A stretch of 64,000 nt of DNA. Source: Tubulanus polymorphus (lineage: Eukaryota; Nemertea; Palaeonemertea; Tubulaniformes; Tubulanidae). The stretch lies in contig NC_134032.1 in NCBI RefSeq assembly GCF_964204645.1, forward strand, positions 10,846,275 through 10,910,274. Direction: 5' to 3'. Below, piece after piece: positions 21,073 through 33,495 of the stretch. The position numbers and the translations under genes are program-made. The first letter of the stretch is position 1. Each line of letters starts with the position of its first letter. The notes under the pieces were generated by a model that made no database searches, was not told the origin of the DNA, and saw nothing but the letters and a program-made list of their open reading frames with translations.

Positions 21073-21741
21073 CTTATAATCTATTACCCCCGTATGAGGC
21101 TATGGGAGCTGCTCATTCTTCTGGAAAAATGACGTTACAGCTTTGAGACGAATGAGGGGGTGACTCCATTGTTTTTATAGATATGTGGTACGCGGTCTAT
21201 GAAACCATCACAAACAGAACAACCGTAGCCTGCCCAAACCGGCCGGCACAATTAAACAATATTCATTTGGCTTAAAACTTCAAAATAGATCTAGGGATGA
21301 TAAAGCAGATTTCTGAATAAAATGCAGCATATCGATCTCCCTGCAGGTAGATGGCTGGTCTCTATCAGATGGCCTATTGGTACTTACTTCGTCCTGGAAT
21401 AAAGAGAAAATTGCATCAAGTGGAAATTGTTCTATGAAATATCATAAGTATAGTAGTGATGACATGACAACACAGCAACACACATAGCATTGAGGTAATG
21501 ACCCGGAAGTTAGTCAGAAAGGAATTACCAGGCATCTTTTGAATGGGGTATATCTGATAAATAATAAGTTCAAGCTCAAGATGATGAGGGTTTAGTTTGA
21601 ATTCAGCTACAGGAAAATAAAAATTTTAGAATAGAAGTAAGATACGTCCTCTAGATGGTCTACATATTGGGCAGCTAGCTGAGTCCCCTGAAAATAATTA
21701 ACACCTTCATAGTTCTAACATGGACTCTGCAGGATAGAAGC
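21073..21741. other. Spacer, nothing recognised
   Basis: Unique sequence before the exon-like repeats; conserved at 54063-54732. Confidence 0.55.
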
Positions 21742-24700
21742 GATTGAAAATTCACCTTCACTGATTGATGTAGTTCTATGGTGTTTAATTCTGGTGGAAT
21801 GAATTAAAGTTCTCCACTGTTTCTAGCTCAGAAGTAATTCATTCTATGTGTTGAGCTGGATGATCAAAAAAGAAGGCTTTTTATCAGGAAATTACTTTAT
21901 ACTATAGCAGCTGTTAGACTGTAAATGTATAGAGACTGGAATCTGCAGAGATATTTACCGGTACTTGTTCTGAAGTGTGACTTTCTAAAAGCGATATCCA
22001 TCATTTACAAATGTTCGGGGAATTCACAATGATTACTGTTCACAGATTTGTCAAAGGTTCCAATTATTTTTCCTCCTTTCAGCTTTATTCTGTCAATAGA
22101 GAATTGATTTTTGCGGAATAAAGAAACATGTCGTGTGAGTCTGCTATTCAGAAAATTACCATCTTTCATACTTGTTTTGATTACTGTAGTATATCGTCCA
22201 CAGTATTTTCCAGTAAAAAATGATTGCGGATTCAGCAGCAGCCGCATTTCCTACAAAGCTTTCGAGAGAATCACACATGAAAATAATGTACGGAATAACT
22301 AATTGTAAGGTTATTATAAAATTAGAAGAAAACTCACCATTTCAAAACTATCAGATGAATTAAGTTAGCATTTTGACTATGCAGACAATTTTCGGCAGGA
22401 TTTCACCTCTAAGAGCCATAGTACCATGCAGTTAAGAGCACAGATGATTTCCTGAAAAAAATGAACGTATAAATAGTTGAACCGTACAGTATAACAAGTG
22501 AGCACTAGGTTCAATTGTGTAGAGAATATTACTTAGTTTCTTTTTCTAAAAGAATGATAGCTGCTTCAGCAACTTCTTCACTCATTGAGGGTGAATATTC
22601 TTTTGATCATTACAGCTGCAATTCGTGTTGGGAACATCGCATTCTGGAAGGAGATAATTATGCCAAAACATGATTATTAGTGTGATGAATGAATTTGCAG
22701 ATTGTTTACGTTCGATTGACAGAAAACCCACCAGATGTTTGAGTATAGTTTATCACAATGTGTTGAGTGTATACAGATTTCTGAGGGGGTCTGATGGTGG
22801 CTATCGACTGTCCTCTAGGAAAGCATTGATACCTGCTGACATTGACCGATCAAAAACCAACCATTTTCCTGACTTTATTCGAAGATACATCTATTGAATC
22901 TATTGATAACAGACAAATGTTAAATATAGTTATAAACTGATAAATCACCACAAATTACTGCGATAAATCAATAGAAAACTCACCGCTTATGAATTGTATC
23001 TGATTCTAGAGCGCAAGGTTTACTGTTTGAACATTGCTAAGGTTCAACTTCATTTTGGCCCCTAAAATACAAATGCTGTATAGACGTATCTCACCCCTGA
23101 AAATGTATATATGCATGAGGAACATGAACACCTTGATGATGTTATCTTTGACCAGGATATTGAAAATTCACCTTCACTGATTAATGTAGTTCCATTTTGT
23201 TTAATTCTGGTAAAACGATTTCAAGTTCTCAACTGTTTCTAAAGCTCAGGAGTAATTCATTCTATTGAACTGGACGGCCATAAAAGAAAAGCTTTTTATT
23301 AGGAAATGGTGTCATACATTTACAGCCAAAGCTCAGCTAGTATAGAGACTGGAATGCGCAGAAATAATTACCGGTACTTGTTCTGAGGTGTGACTATCTA
23401 AAAGCGATGTCCATCTATAAGAAATGTTCGGTGGATTCGAAATGTTTACTGTTTGCAGATTTGTCAAAGGTTCTGTTGATTTCAGGTCCTAAATGTATGA
23501 ATGTTAAAAATTGTCAGTTAAATCGCTACGAAATATGTCTATTCAAATTGAGACTCATATCTTGCATCTGACTTGTTTGCAGAAATCTTAGGATGTGTGT
23601 GAGGAGGATCTACATCAAGTTGATCTTAAGCGTAAATTCTGGTGCTGTGTAGATTTCATTCTGTAAAGAGAAAATTGATTTGTTAAATAAAGAGATATCA
23701 CGTGTGAGTCTGCTATTCAGAAAATTACTATTTATCTTACTTGTTTCGATTATTGTAGCAGCTTGAGTAGAATTGATTGGGTATTCAGCAGCCGCATTTC
23801 TTAAAGCATTCGAGAGAATCACACATAAAATTACTTCATTGAATAATTAATTGTTAGGTCATTTTCAAATTAGAAAACTCACCAGCTCCAATAAACGGAT
23901 GAGTTAAGCGCCGTTTTGACCCTGCAGACAATTTTCAGCAGTATTTCACTTCCTTTAGCCATAATGTCATAATGTTAGGAGCATTGATGATTTCCTGAAG
24001 AAAATGAACATATAGAAAATTTAACCCTTCAGTTAAAACAAGGGAGTAAATGGTAGAATTGTGTTTAGAAAATTAGTTAGTTTCTTTAAGAAAATAAGAG
24101 CAGTTTCAGCAACGAGCTTCTTCATTATTTTATAGGCTGAACATTCTTGATTTTTACAGCTGCAATTTGTGTTTGGTGCATCGCATTCTGGAAAGAGAAA
24201 ATTATGCCAGGAAATGATTAGTAAAATAGATAGAATTTGCAGCTTGTTTGTGTTCGATTGACAGAAAACCCATTAGGTTTTTGAGTAGTTTATGACAATG
24301 TGTTGAGTGTATGCAGATTTCTGAGGGGTCTGATGGCAGCTTTAGACAGTCCTGTACGAAAGCATTGATACCTGCTGACATCGACCGATCAAACCATTTT
24401 CCTGACTCATGTCTCGATAGAGAGCGCGATATTTATTGTTTGGGATTTGTTGAGGTTCAGCTTCAATTTAGTCCCTAAAATAGAATTGTTGAATAGAAGC
24501 ATACATAGGTTGTTCTAGAATAAGAGCAGTTTCAAATTAAATCAATAACTCACGATTTTTCTCAGTTTTGTTGGGTATATTTCATGTTGAGACGCAGAAT
24601 TCGTCAAATTCGTCAAATTCCAAAATTCCCATTGCCCTGTCCACTACAAACGTGGATAAAAAACATAAGGCCCTCTACAATCTCAATTTTGATCTGGACA

Positions 24701-24790
24701 TGATTGAAAACTCACCACGAATTGATAGAATAATTTATCTCTTGATGAATATTCGTGCAGTTGCTGCTGCTGTAGAAATTTATAACTAAC
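21742..24790 (-). pseudogene. Decayed exon-like tandem units (copy 1, into R2)
   Basis: Two long units, 21742-23155 and 23156-24702, and a short third share landmarks such as GATATTGAAAATTCACC-like starts and CAGAAAACCCACYAG. The best minus-strand exon is 23372-23488: 117 nt, open for 39 codons, with acceptor CATTTAG|GACC and donor CCG|GTAATT. Its relative in R4 and R1 has a 5-nt deletion that shifts the frame, and the first unit has a TGA in the matching place. The protein family is not recognised. Confidence 0.4.
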
Positions 24791-25075
24791 CTTCAAATAG
24801 AAAATTCTATTGCGTGTATTTCATTCTGAAAAGAAAAAGAAACCATCATCAGTGACAATAGAGCAACCAGTAACATCTCAAAGTTAGCAATCAATCAGAA
24901 AGTATAGCATTTCTCTAGAGTTAACTGCTGTAGATATCAGACTGATTGAACAGTTACAGATGTAACATCGAGTGCAGATACGGAGTACAGGTCACTGCAC
25001 GAACTTCAGTGATTTGTTTTCATATCTTCCGCCGTCCGTCCGACTAAAACATCGTAACAGTTCAACTCACCTAAC

Positions 25076-25510
25076 CTCCCTACCCGACCCTCCCTCATCC
25101 CATCCCTCCCGCCCTCCCTCGCCCCATCCCTCCCGCCCTCCCTCACCCCATCCCTCCCACCCTCCCAGACCCCTTCCCTCCCACCCTTCCAGACCCCTTC
25201 CCTCCCGCCCTCCCTCACCCCATCCCTCCCAAACTCCCTCACCCCTTCCCTCCCACCCTCCCAGACCCCTTCCCTCCCGCCCTCCCTCACCCCTTCCCTC
25301 CCGCCCTCCCTCACCCCATCCCTCCCAAACTCCCTCACCCCTTCCCTCCCACCCTCCCAGACCCCTTCCCTCCCGCCCTCCCTCACCCCTTCCCTCCCAC
25401 CCTCCCTCACCCCACCTCTCCCACCCTCCCTCAGCCCACCCCTCCCACCCTCCATCCCCTTCCCTACTGCCCTCCCGCCTAGCCCTCCCTAAATGCCGTC
25501 CCTCCTAGCC
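25076..25510. repeat. 24-bp pyrimidine-rich minisatellite (R2, left arm)
   Basis: Longest of the three left arrays, about 17-18 units. It contains an internally duplicated block around CCAAACTCCCTCACCCC, suggesting a recent multi-unit expansion. Confidence 0.93.
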
Positions 25511-26757
25511 CTCCCATCTGGCCTCATGTCCCCACAAAAGCCTCATCAACTCTTTCTCCTCTGACATCACTAAACTCTACAATAACTTCAAAACGATTCG
25601 CCATTTTTCACAATCATAGGAAATTCATTAACAATTCGATATCCTTAATCGATTGCATCATTTACGAGACTCGGAGATGGAAACGTTCAAAGGATCTCTT
25701 TATCGAGGAATTCATTCAAATTATTCCTTTCCATTATTTCTTCGTACAACTCCTATCAGTTTCTTTAATCATTGAATCAATTTCAAGTTTCTGTTTACTG
25801 AGGCGTTTATCTGCGGATTATCAAACCAAACCTAAGAAACTCAACAATGTTGTAAGGTATGTAGGTGTAATATGGGTTCACCTGAACCATCGACCAACCG
25901 ACAATGCTTTGAGGAGGGCTAACACAAACCAACGACCAGAATGACGGCTGATTCAGATAGATCCAAACAAATAAGGCTATTTATATTGCTTCACGAATTC
26001 AACATGTCATCACTCACATTATGAAACCATTAGGGACAGTTGATAGTCAGATTAAACATCTCCAGACCTTCTACTAGAGGCTTTACAACAGCAAGTTTTT
26101 TTTTCATGGAATCCTATTCATGATATTTACTAATTAATGCAAAATGTTTGATTGTTACACTTAAACCCAGCGGAACAAATTAAAATCCAGCCATATTTCA
26201 TTACATGCCATTTTACTTTTTTTACTCTTTCTGCGAACATTTTAAAACACAGAGAAGTTTTCTCTGATATTAAGTGCTTTCTGTTTTTGAGTCGAGGTAG
26301 GAATAGACCCCTGCCCGCTCGCTAAGCCAGCAGGACACTAAACCTTCGAATTGCTCTCAGACCCCACTCTTTATATCAGCATTTTATGCCGTTCTATTTT
26401 ATGACAGAAGCTCACACGTTCGCTTTATTTCTTTTTCTTTTCATATGGCTTTCGTTTTTTTTTTAATGGCTCTTCTTATTTATCGGCTCACTGGCACTCG
26501 TCAGTTCCGACTGGGATCAAGTATAATCTCAAGTGTAAATCAAGACAAATAATAGTCAGTGACACTAACATAAATATGTTAGTTGATTTAGAGAATGCCA
26601 CCAAGTTGCTAATAAAACCACTAGTAGCAGCACTGATATACAATACATATGATTCTTTCCTTTACAACGTCACTTATAGTTCCACGTAAATCATTTCATT
26701 CTCAAACTTGGATATATAAATTATGTTTCTATAGAATCTTATAGCTTTTTAAACCTT

Positions 26758-27080
26758 TCATTCATAGCCGTGGTTTGGTGATCATGGACTCAAAGTTTGG
26801 TTGATGACCCTGGTTCGGTGATCATAGAGTCAAAATTTAGTTCATGGCCCTGGTTTGGGGACCATAGACTTTGAGCTGGAGACCTAGAGGCAGAGTTTGC
26901 TTCATGGCCACGATTTGGGGAATGTAGAGTTGTTTGGTCACCACGGAGGCTACTGAAATTTGGTTTTGAGTTTTGGACCATAAAGGTTAAATTTCGTACG
27001 TTGCTTTGGTTTGATAATCCGAGAATAAGGTTGGCTCATAGCCCTCATAAAAGATAAATTAGTTTTCATGGCCCTGGTTT
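26758..27080. repeat. Degenerate tandem repeat (R2)
   Basis: Equivalent of 3522-3850, with imperfect TTCATGGCCCTGGTTTGG modules. Confidence 0.7.
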
Positions 27081-27883
27081 GGTAACTATACAAAGGTATA
27101 GATAGGAGGAATTTTCAAAATATACATAGATTAGCATCCGTATCTACAGTATACAACCATCTTGAAGTCCAAAATCACGTAATCAAAAACTGACGGTTCA
27201 GTCGGCAGTGGCGAGCACCAAAGGGTTTGGGTCCTCTCCAAGAAAAATTCAGAATGTCCATACATTACACGGGGAGCAGTTGACAATAAAATGATCACTG
27301 CTGAGCACAACATAATATTGAGCGTCGCATGTTTTGAAAAGGAGCATTGGACTATGGAGACACGGCCATCCGCACGTGATCACATGAATGAAGTGAAATA
27401 AATATATACACTGAAAATGTTCAAAATCTGTGTAATAATCAATTAATGATATCTCAGAAATAATTGTCACTAATAAAGTAATGACATAATGCAAAATTAG
27501 AGTCTACAATGATACATCGAACAAAGTCTAAGCTACGTGATCTGACTAACTGATCACTGATCAAATCTACAGCAGAATATTAACTGCGGAGTATGAAGTA
27601 ACCTTCATGAACTGATATGATTATGAAAAATGGCAAATATGAGTACTGTAACTGTCAATAATCATAAGTATTGTAAGTAAACATACGTGAAAATATACAC
27701 AATTCCCTTATTATTAAAGTGGAGTTTATGAAAAAAAATGAACGCGTTTCCTACAATTCCTATTACAAGTAAATCGTAAAGAATTTAATCAATCGAGGAT
27801 TCTCAAAAACCTTATACGGAAATAATCCTATACTCTGTAACTACGATATATGGGTTTTGTCAAAATGGCAACGAAAAATAACT

Positions 27884-28185
27884 ATCACCACCCAACCTAC
27901 CACCCACCGAGATCCAACACCACTACCCCACCACCCAGCCCCTACACTCCCACCCACCTAGACCTCCCCCAGCCCTACCACAGCCCCACCCTCCCTCAAA
28001 CGAATCCCTCCCACCCTCCCTCACCCCTTCCCTCCCACCCTCCCTCACCCCATCCCTCCCACCCTCCCTCACCCCATCCCTCCCACCCTCCCTCACCCCA
28101 TCCCTCCCACCCTCCCTCATCCCTTCCCTCCCACCCTCCCTCTACCCCTACCTCCCCCCGACCCTACCCAACCTCCCCAAACCCC
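27884..28185. repeat. CT/CA-rich array (R2, right arm)
   Basis: Equivalent of 4644-4895, with more 24-bp units (about 27990-28145). Confidence 0.88.
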
Positions 28186-28715
28186 ACGGTTAGGCGAGTT
28201 GCAATGTTACGATGTTTTAGTCACATGGACGTAAGATAAGAGAACAAATCACTGAAGTAATGCAGTAATCTGTACTCTGTATCCGCAAACGATGTTACAT
28301 GTACCTATACCTGTTCAATCAGTCTGATATCTACAGCAGTGAAATGCACAGAAATCCTAACTTAAAAAAAGATACACATCTGATTGTCAGAAAGGACAAC
28401 AGTGTTGTGTCATTGATATCAGGGACCAGTTTCATATCGATAATGAATAAAATTTGAGTTGATAACAGTAGGAAACCTGTACATCCGCTTACCAACCTTA
28501 TAGAGAGACAAACTAACCAGACATAAACTATGCTTTAATAAATAAACACAGATATCGGTAGGGGAATTTTGAGTGGATTGAATGGATATATAAATGCAAC
28601 AGCTCACTGTAATTTCATTTCAAAACATGGTTAATCACTAAAAACTGGTCCCTTTAATCAAATCAACAACTGGTAAAAAATCATAATTAAATGGTACTTA
28701 TCTTGAATTTCGAGT

Positions 28716-29200
28716 TAGTGATTCCTGATTTCCTGTGCTGAATCCAAGAGTCATATTGTAAAACAGTGATTCCTGATGTCCTGTGCTGAATCCAAGGAAG
28801 TCTCATTGTAAAACAGTGATTCCTGATGTCCTGTGCTGAATCCAAGAAAGTCTCATTGTAAAACAGTGATTCCTGATGTTCTGTGCTGAATCCAAGAAAG
28901 TCTCATTGTAAAACAGTGATTCCTGATGTCATGTGCTGAATCCAAGAAAGTCTCATTGTAAAACAGTGATTCCTGATGTCCTGTGCTGAATCCAAGAAAG
29001 TCTTATAGTAAAACAGTGATTCCTGATGTCCTGTGCTGTATCCAAGAAAGTCTTATTGTGAAACAGTGATTTCTGATGTCCTGTGCTGAATCCAAGAAAG
29101 TCTTATTGTGAAACAGTGATTCCTGATGTCCTATGCTGCATTCAAGAAAGTCTTACAAAACGGTGATTCCTTGTTGTCATGTGCTAATTCCAAGCTTCCA
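28716..29200. repeat. 50-bp minisatellite (R2), about 9 units
   Basis: Same 50-bp unit as 5442-5770, expanded by about three units. Confidence 0.92.
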
Positions 29201-29910
29201 AATGACCTATAATAGACAAATATAAGGTTGTTTCTCTCCCTAGAAATAACTGCAGAATCATCAAATCAAATATTCAAACTTACATATTCAGTGTTCACCC
29301 AAATCTGTAGTTCATTCATTCAGGAGGCTTTTCTATCTGCGGTCTAGGTTTTACATTCACAGTTGAACATGAAATATACATAAAGGAATGTTCAAGGAAT
29401 AAAAACAGAATGAATCAATTCACAGGGAAGCACAAGAACACAACTTCAAATTTTAAAGAATCATTTTCGGAATTAGATTACAACACGGTGAGGCGACGCC
29501 CATGATATCTGAGGTGAATTATATTTGCACCATTTTAACCCATGTTATAAACACTTACCGAATATTGATATACTGAATTCTGGGGTGCGATGGGAGGCTG
29601 GTTATGTTTGGAATAAGGTGGGATTTTTGCATGTTCATGTTTTATGTTGGAGACCGCCATTTTCTTGTGCGCTGAATTAAGGTCAAACCAGTGGACACAA
29701 TGACCACATACGTCATAATGTCCCGGATTCGCGCGTTGCGCATGTCAGAAGTTTACAACGTCGATATTGAGGTTAGGTTTTTGTGCTTTTGCTATTTCTT
29801 ATGTTAAAATTCCACACAATATTCAAAGGATTTATTCTCAGCTGTTTTCAACTATAAATCATCAGTTTTTTGCATGAAGTGACTCTAAGTCCATGATTTC
29901 AGTTGCTATC
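29201..29910. other. Spacer, nothing recognised
   Basis: Equivalent of 5771-6487. Confidence 0.6.
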
Positions 29911-30127
29911 GCTAGACTGTCGTGGCAGCCCCGATGCCATTTAGGTTCGAATCCCTGCAGGGTAAGATGGCACAGGACTTTTTGAATGACTGACTGTCAA
30001 ATGACTTCAGCGTTGATTAACTTGTCCTTGATTTTTTATCCTGAAATACAGAATTGTCCCTCTTATTCATTAGATAGATTTCACGCGACTTGGTTTGGTG
30101 TCCCTTACAAACCCATCGCACTTGCCG
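29911..30127 (+). mobile_element. tRNA-derived SINE-like element (R2)
   Basis: B-box GGTTCGAATCCC at 29944-29955; same insertion as at 6488-6703. The rest of R2 (30128-30710) holds no gene. Confidence 0.6.
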
Positions 30128-30710
30128 AAAATGAAACTGTATCTGCCTTTTGATGCTCATGCGGAATACAGAAATTCTTCCTTCGGATTTCTAGGCCGAG
30201 TCAAGATTCATTTTTCAATCACTTTAAAAATCTATGTATGAAATCTCAGTCAAAAGCCATTACAAAGTATAACCGTATTTCAAGTTCAGCCCAGTCAATG
30301 TACATAGAAAAATACCAACAAAGAAAAACCAAAACAAACCGCAAATATTCAATATTTCGATGTTAAACTCACTCAGATAAAAATCTCAAGTCTCTCGACA
30401 GATTCCTTATTCCCATAGAATTTCCATTATCAATTTCATGAATAAGTAATTTAGATAAGCTCTGAAAAGATCACGTATAAACATTGCTGCAGTGGGTATT
30501 AACTACTCAATATTAAAAGGCACAAAGAATCCATACATATTCTAGAAAAATCTATACCTAAGAGGTTGAGTTTAAGATAAAGAAAGGTATCAGATATACA
30601 TCAAATGGTTAACCATTTTCGAGATAAGTATCTGATGACGATGATACACCGATCTTTTGTGAGGAGTATCTCTAGAACCTAGATCAAATAACCTTTTCCG
30701 AGCAGCCTTA

Positions 30711-31190
30711 CTCTCTAAACCTCAGTAAGACGGTTCACACGGAACATAAAACAGAAACGCTTTTTTGGGTAGTTTCGACTTTTCTTGTTTCGGAGCATCA
30801 CACACGAAATCCTTTCTGTTTCTTTTTTCTGGGTTGTGTCTCCCTGTGTATGGCCTGGGCATAAAACACGAACTATATATACAACCATTTTCTTTTACGA
30901 ATGGACAAATCACTTACAAAAATGATGACTGAAATTGAATTTGATCGCTGAAAGATTTCCCTTCTTCTGGGATAAGTGATTTTCTTTGGTTTGGAGGGCT
31001 AGGGTTGGTGACGGTTTCAGTTTGAAATATACAACGGTAGTTGCGTCCTGCGCATGCTCACTGGACGGTAACGATCTTGGTTCCTCTTATTATGCGGATG
31101 TTGAATTTCAATTTTCGATCCGTGAAACACCTCTACGTACGTTCATCGAAGCACGAGTTGATATGTGCTACTGCGGCAATCGAAGATTCC
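30711..31190 (-). repeat. Y1: inverted copy of VWA upstream DNA
   Basis: Reverse complement of about 11627-12113 upstream of V1; it stops about 150 bp short of the TATA box and contains no exon. With the direct copy upstream of V2 (about 33040-33495) it forms a long inverted pair. The minus-strand ORF at 30722-30913 is the same pseudo-ORF as at 11929-12138. Confidence 0.85.
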
Positions 31191-31650
31191 AAAAAATATC
31201 GTTGAATCTCGTTACTACACATTTAAGGCCACCGCACACGGCACCGAAAAAACGTTTTTTTCATGTTTTTTTGCTATGCCGTGTGCGGGGGAGTCAAAAC
31301 ACAAAACGCCGAACATTATTCCCTGGCCTTGACTGACCTTGCTGGTTATCGAAATATATTGAAATATACAATAATCTTGACCCGCGAGTTTCATTTAGCC
31401 GAAATATTGGGTTTTATCTTCTCTGATTTAATGCTTATAATATGCAGTAACTGGATAATATATTATAGGAACTGAATAAATCTGTACCCGCACTACGAGC
31501 TTCCTGCTGCACATACGTCGTTCGTACATTTGATTTTTTTCTAACACTGGAAGAAAGGTCGAAAAGATACACAATATCCGTCTAAGTCGAACGAGATAAA
31601 TCCTACAATAATTCGAGCGAAGATGTGAAAACAGTCTGGTTTAAATGTAA
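31191..31650. other. Spacer with a short palindrome
   Basis: CCGCACACGGCA at 31232-31243 pairs perfectly with TGCCGTGTGCGG at 31277-31288. Otherwise nothing recognised. Confidence 0.55.
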
Positions 31651-33495
31651 CACCGCAGTCCGATTTTTACCCGAATCATTAAGATAGAACAAGTTCTATT
31701 TCCTACGATCGGATCGTCGTAGCCAATCAGCGACGAGTTTTGCATCACATGACTTTAAGACTCGGAGACGATTGAGTCGTAGTCGACCTGAAAGATCGTG
31801 AGACAAACGAATCAGCAATCAGTGGTCACGTGTTTACTACCGCTGTTCATACGACGATTTAGTCGGGTCGTAAGTCAACCTGAGCTTAGCTTTTAATTGA
31901 CTATATATATTTTCTTCACTGCCTTCCTCGGCAAGTTTTCCGAAAATGGATTTCTTAATTGTTACTTGATAATTATTATCACCAGCCTGATCCAGACCGG
32001 AACAAGGTAAATTCAGATAATTTCATCATTCTTCTTAAAAATGATAAATTCAATCATAATTATTTGTACATATCCCCCTTAAAAGCCTTTTAAGGATATG
32101 TGAAAAAGATTGTGATTATTATTTTAATATCTACAAATTGTCAACACTAAACATGGTCCAAGTTACTTCTAAAGACCTTGTAATTGTTATTTTGCCGGCT
32201 GTACTGTTCACTGGTGTCGCTTGTACCTGGCAAATAGCCGACCTTGGAGGGATAACTGAAGGTCAACCCACTTGAGCGGCGATCCTTTGTCGTCTGGATG
32301 GAATTTTAAATAAGCTAACATTGTAGAACACGTCAATCAAAATTACCAGCAGGCACTTCTATCATCTGCTGAGTGGTTTACTGTTCAAATTGTCGTTCTA
32401 CAGTCATTTTACAGCCGATTTGATTTCATTAACTCTTCATTTTCAATAGCATGGCGCAGCTGTGTCGTGGTCAACACAGTATCCAAAGAAGAAAAAGAAC
32501 AAGGCTGTGTAGAGAACCCGTTATCGCTGCTTTGCAGCTATATTTAGGAATTGACATTCGGCCGAACTAATAACATTTACCCTAGCGTCCATCCTATCTA
32601 ACCAGAATGGTAGACCTGGGCCTTGTGTAACAATAAAGGGGAACCACTGAACTTGTTACTCCAGCATCGTCCAAATCAATGCATTTCAAATTAACTTTCA
32701 AACTAGATTCTTTGGCTTCCGAATCCAAAGGTTATCGGTTTGGATGCGGAAGGTTGATCCAAAGGTAGATTGATTCGCTTTTAAAAGAAATATGCAGGAG
32801 AAGTATGAATATGCATATATAAAGGGTGAATTCAGGGAATTATTTCTAAGAACTTGTCACATCCCAAAAGGGAACTTTGATGTCCAGTATTAGGCAATAT
32901 AAAAATGCACCCAATTTCGTTGTTGACAAAATGAAAAAGGGCACTCAAAAATTGATGCAAGTCTCTCGAGTTCCCAATGGAGCCGCCCTTAGAGGTACTG
33001 GACATAGAAGACCGAACAACAAAGAAAGAATCATGTCGATCCAAGTGGAATCCTCGATTGCCGCAGTTACACATATCAACTCGTGCTTCGATGCACGTAC
33101 GAAGGTGTTTCACGGATCGAAAATTGAAATTCACCAAACGCATATTACATGTACACTAGAACAAGCAAAAAGAACCAATATCGTTACCGTCCAGTGGGCA
33201 CGCAACTACCGGTTTTTAATTTCAAATTGAAACCGCCATCAACACAAGCCCTCCGAACCAAAGAAAATCACCCATCATAAAAGAAATGAATACTTTCAGC
33301 GAGCAGAAAATCGATTTCTTCTTTTTTATAAGTGATTTTAAATTCGTAAAAGAATGGTTTATATATGAATTATGTATAGTTCGTATTTTATGCCTTGGCC
33401 ATACACAGGTGGGACACAACCCGGAAACAAGAAACAGAAACGATTTTCTGGCTTTCTGTGTGCGATGAAAAGACGAAACAATCCACATACGCGTT
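31651..33495. other. Upstream region of VWA gene V2
   Basis: Diverged but collinear with about 10340-12066 upstream of V1. No gene: overlapping ORFs on both strands at 32832-33230 are not conserved in the V1 and V3 counterparts. The homology breaks at 33495 because of an insertion and resumes at 34511. Confidence 0.65.

Larger units (their letters stand above)
24924..28340. mobile_element. Foldback-like element (R2)
   Basis: Same inverted arms as 1761-5052, starting ACTGCTGTAG and ending CTACAGCAGT. No transposase gene is present. Confidence 0.5.
23156..30710. repeat. R block, copy R2
   Basis: Second long copy of the R block. It differs from R1 and R4 by a deletion at about 24412, longer CT-rich arrays and more 50-bp minisatellite units. 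It ends with AACCTTTTCCGAGCAGCCTTA and abuts Y1. Confidence 0.9.
7274..31190. repeat. Tandem segmental duplication, copy 1 (X1-V1-GPCRs-R2-Y1)
   Basis: This stretch aligns collinearly with 39351-64000 with scattered substitutions and small indels. Matched anchors include the T-arm array (7903 and 39990), the VWA start codon (12520 and 44611), the GPCR pair (17455 and 49504), the 31-bp minisatellite (19330 and 52258) and the R/Y junction (30711 and 63521). The whole unit runs to 39350, giving a period near 32.1 kb. Offsets drift from about 32.05 to 33.1 kb because of indels, the largest being an 895-bp deletion in the second GPCR of this copy. Confidence 0.93.

Noticed and set aside
32832-33230. 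Overlapping ORFs on both strands upstream of V2
   Set aside because: The homologous regions upstream of V1 and V3 lack them.
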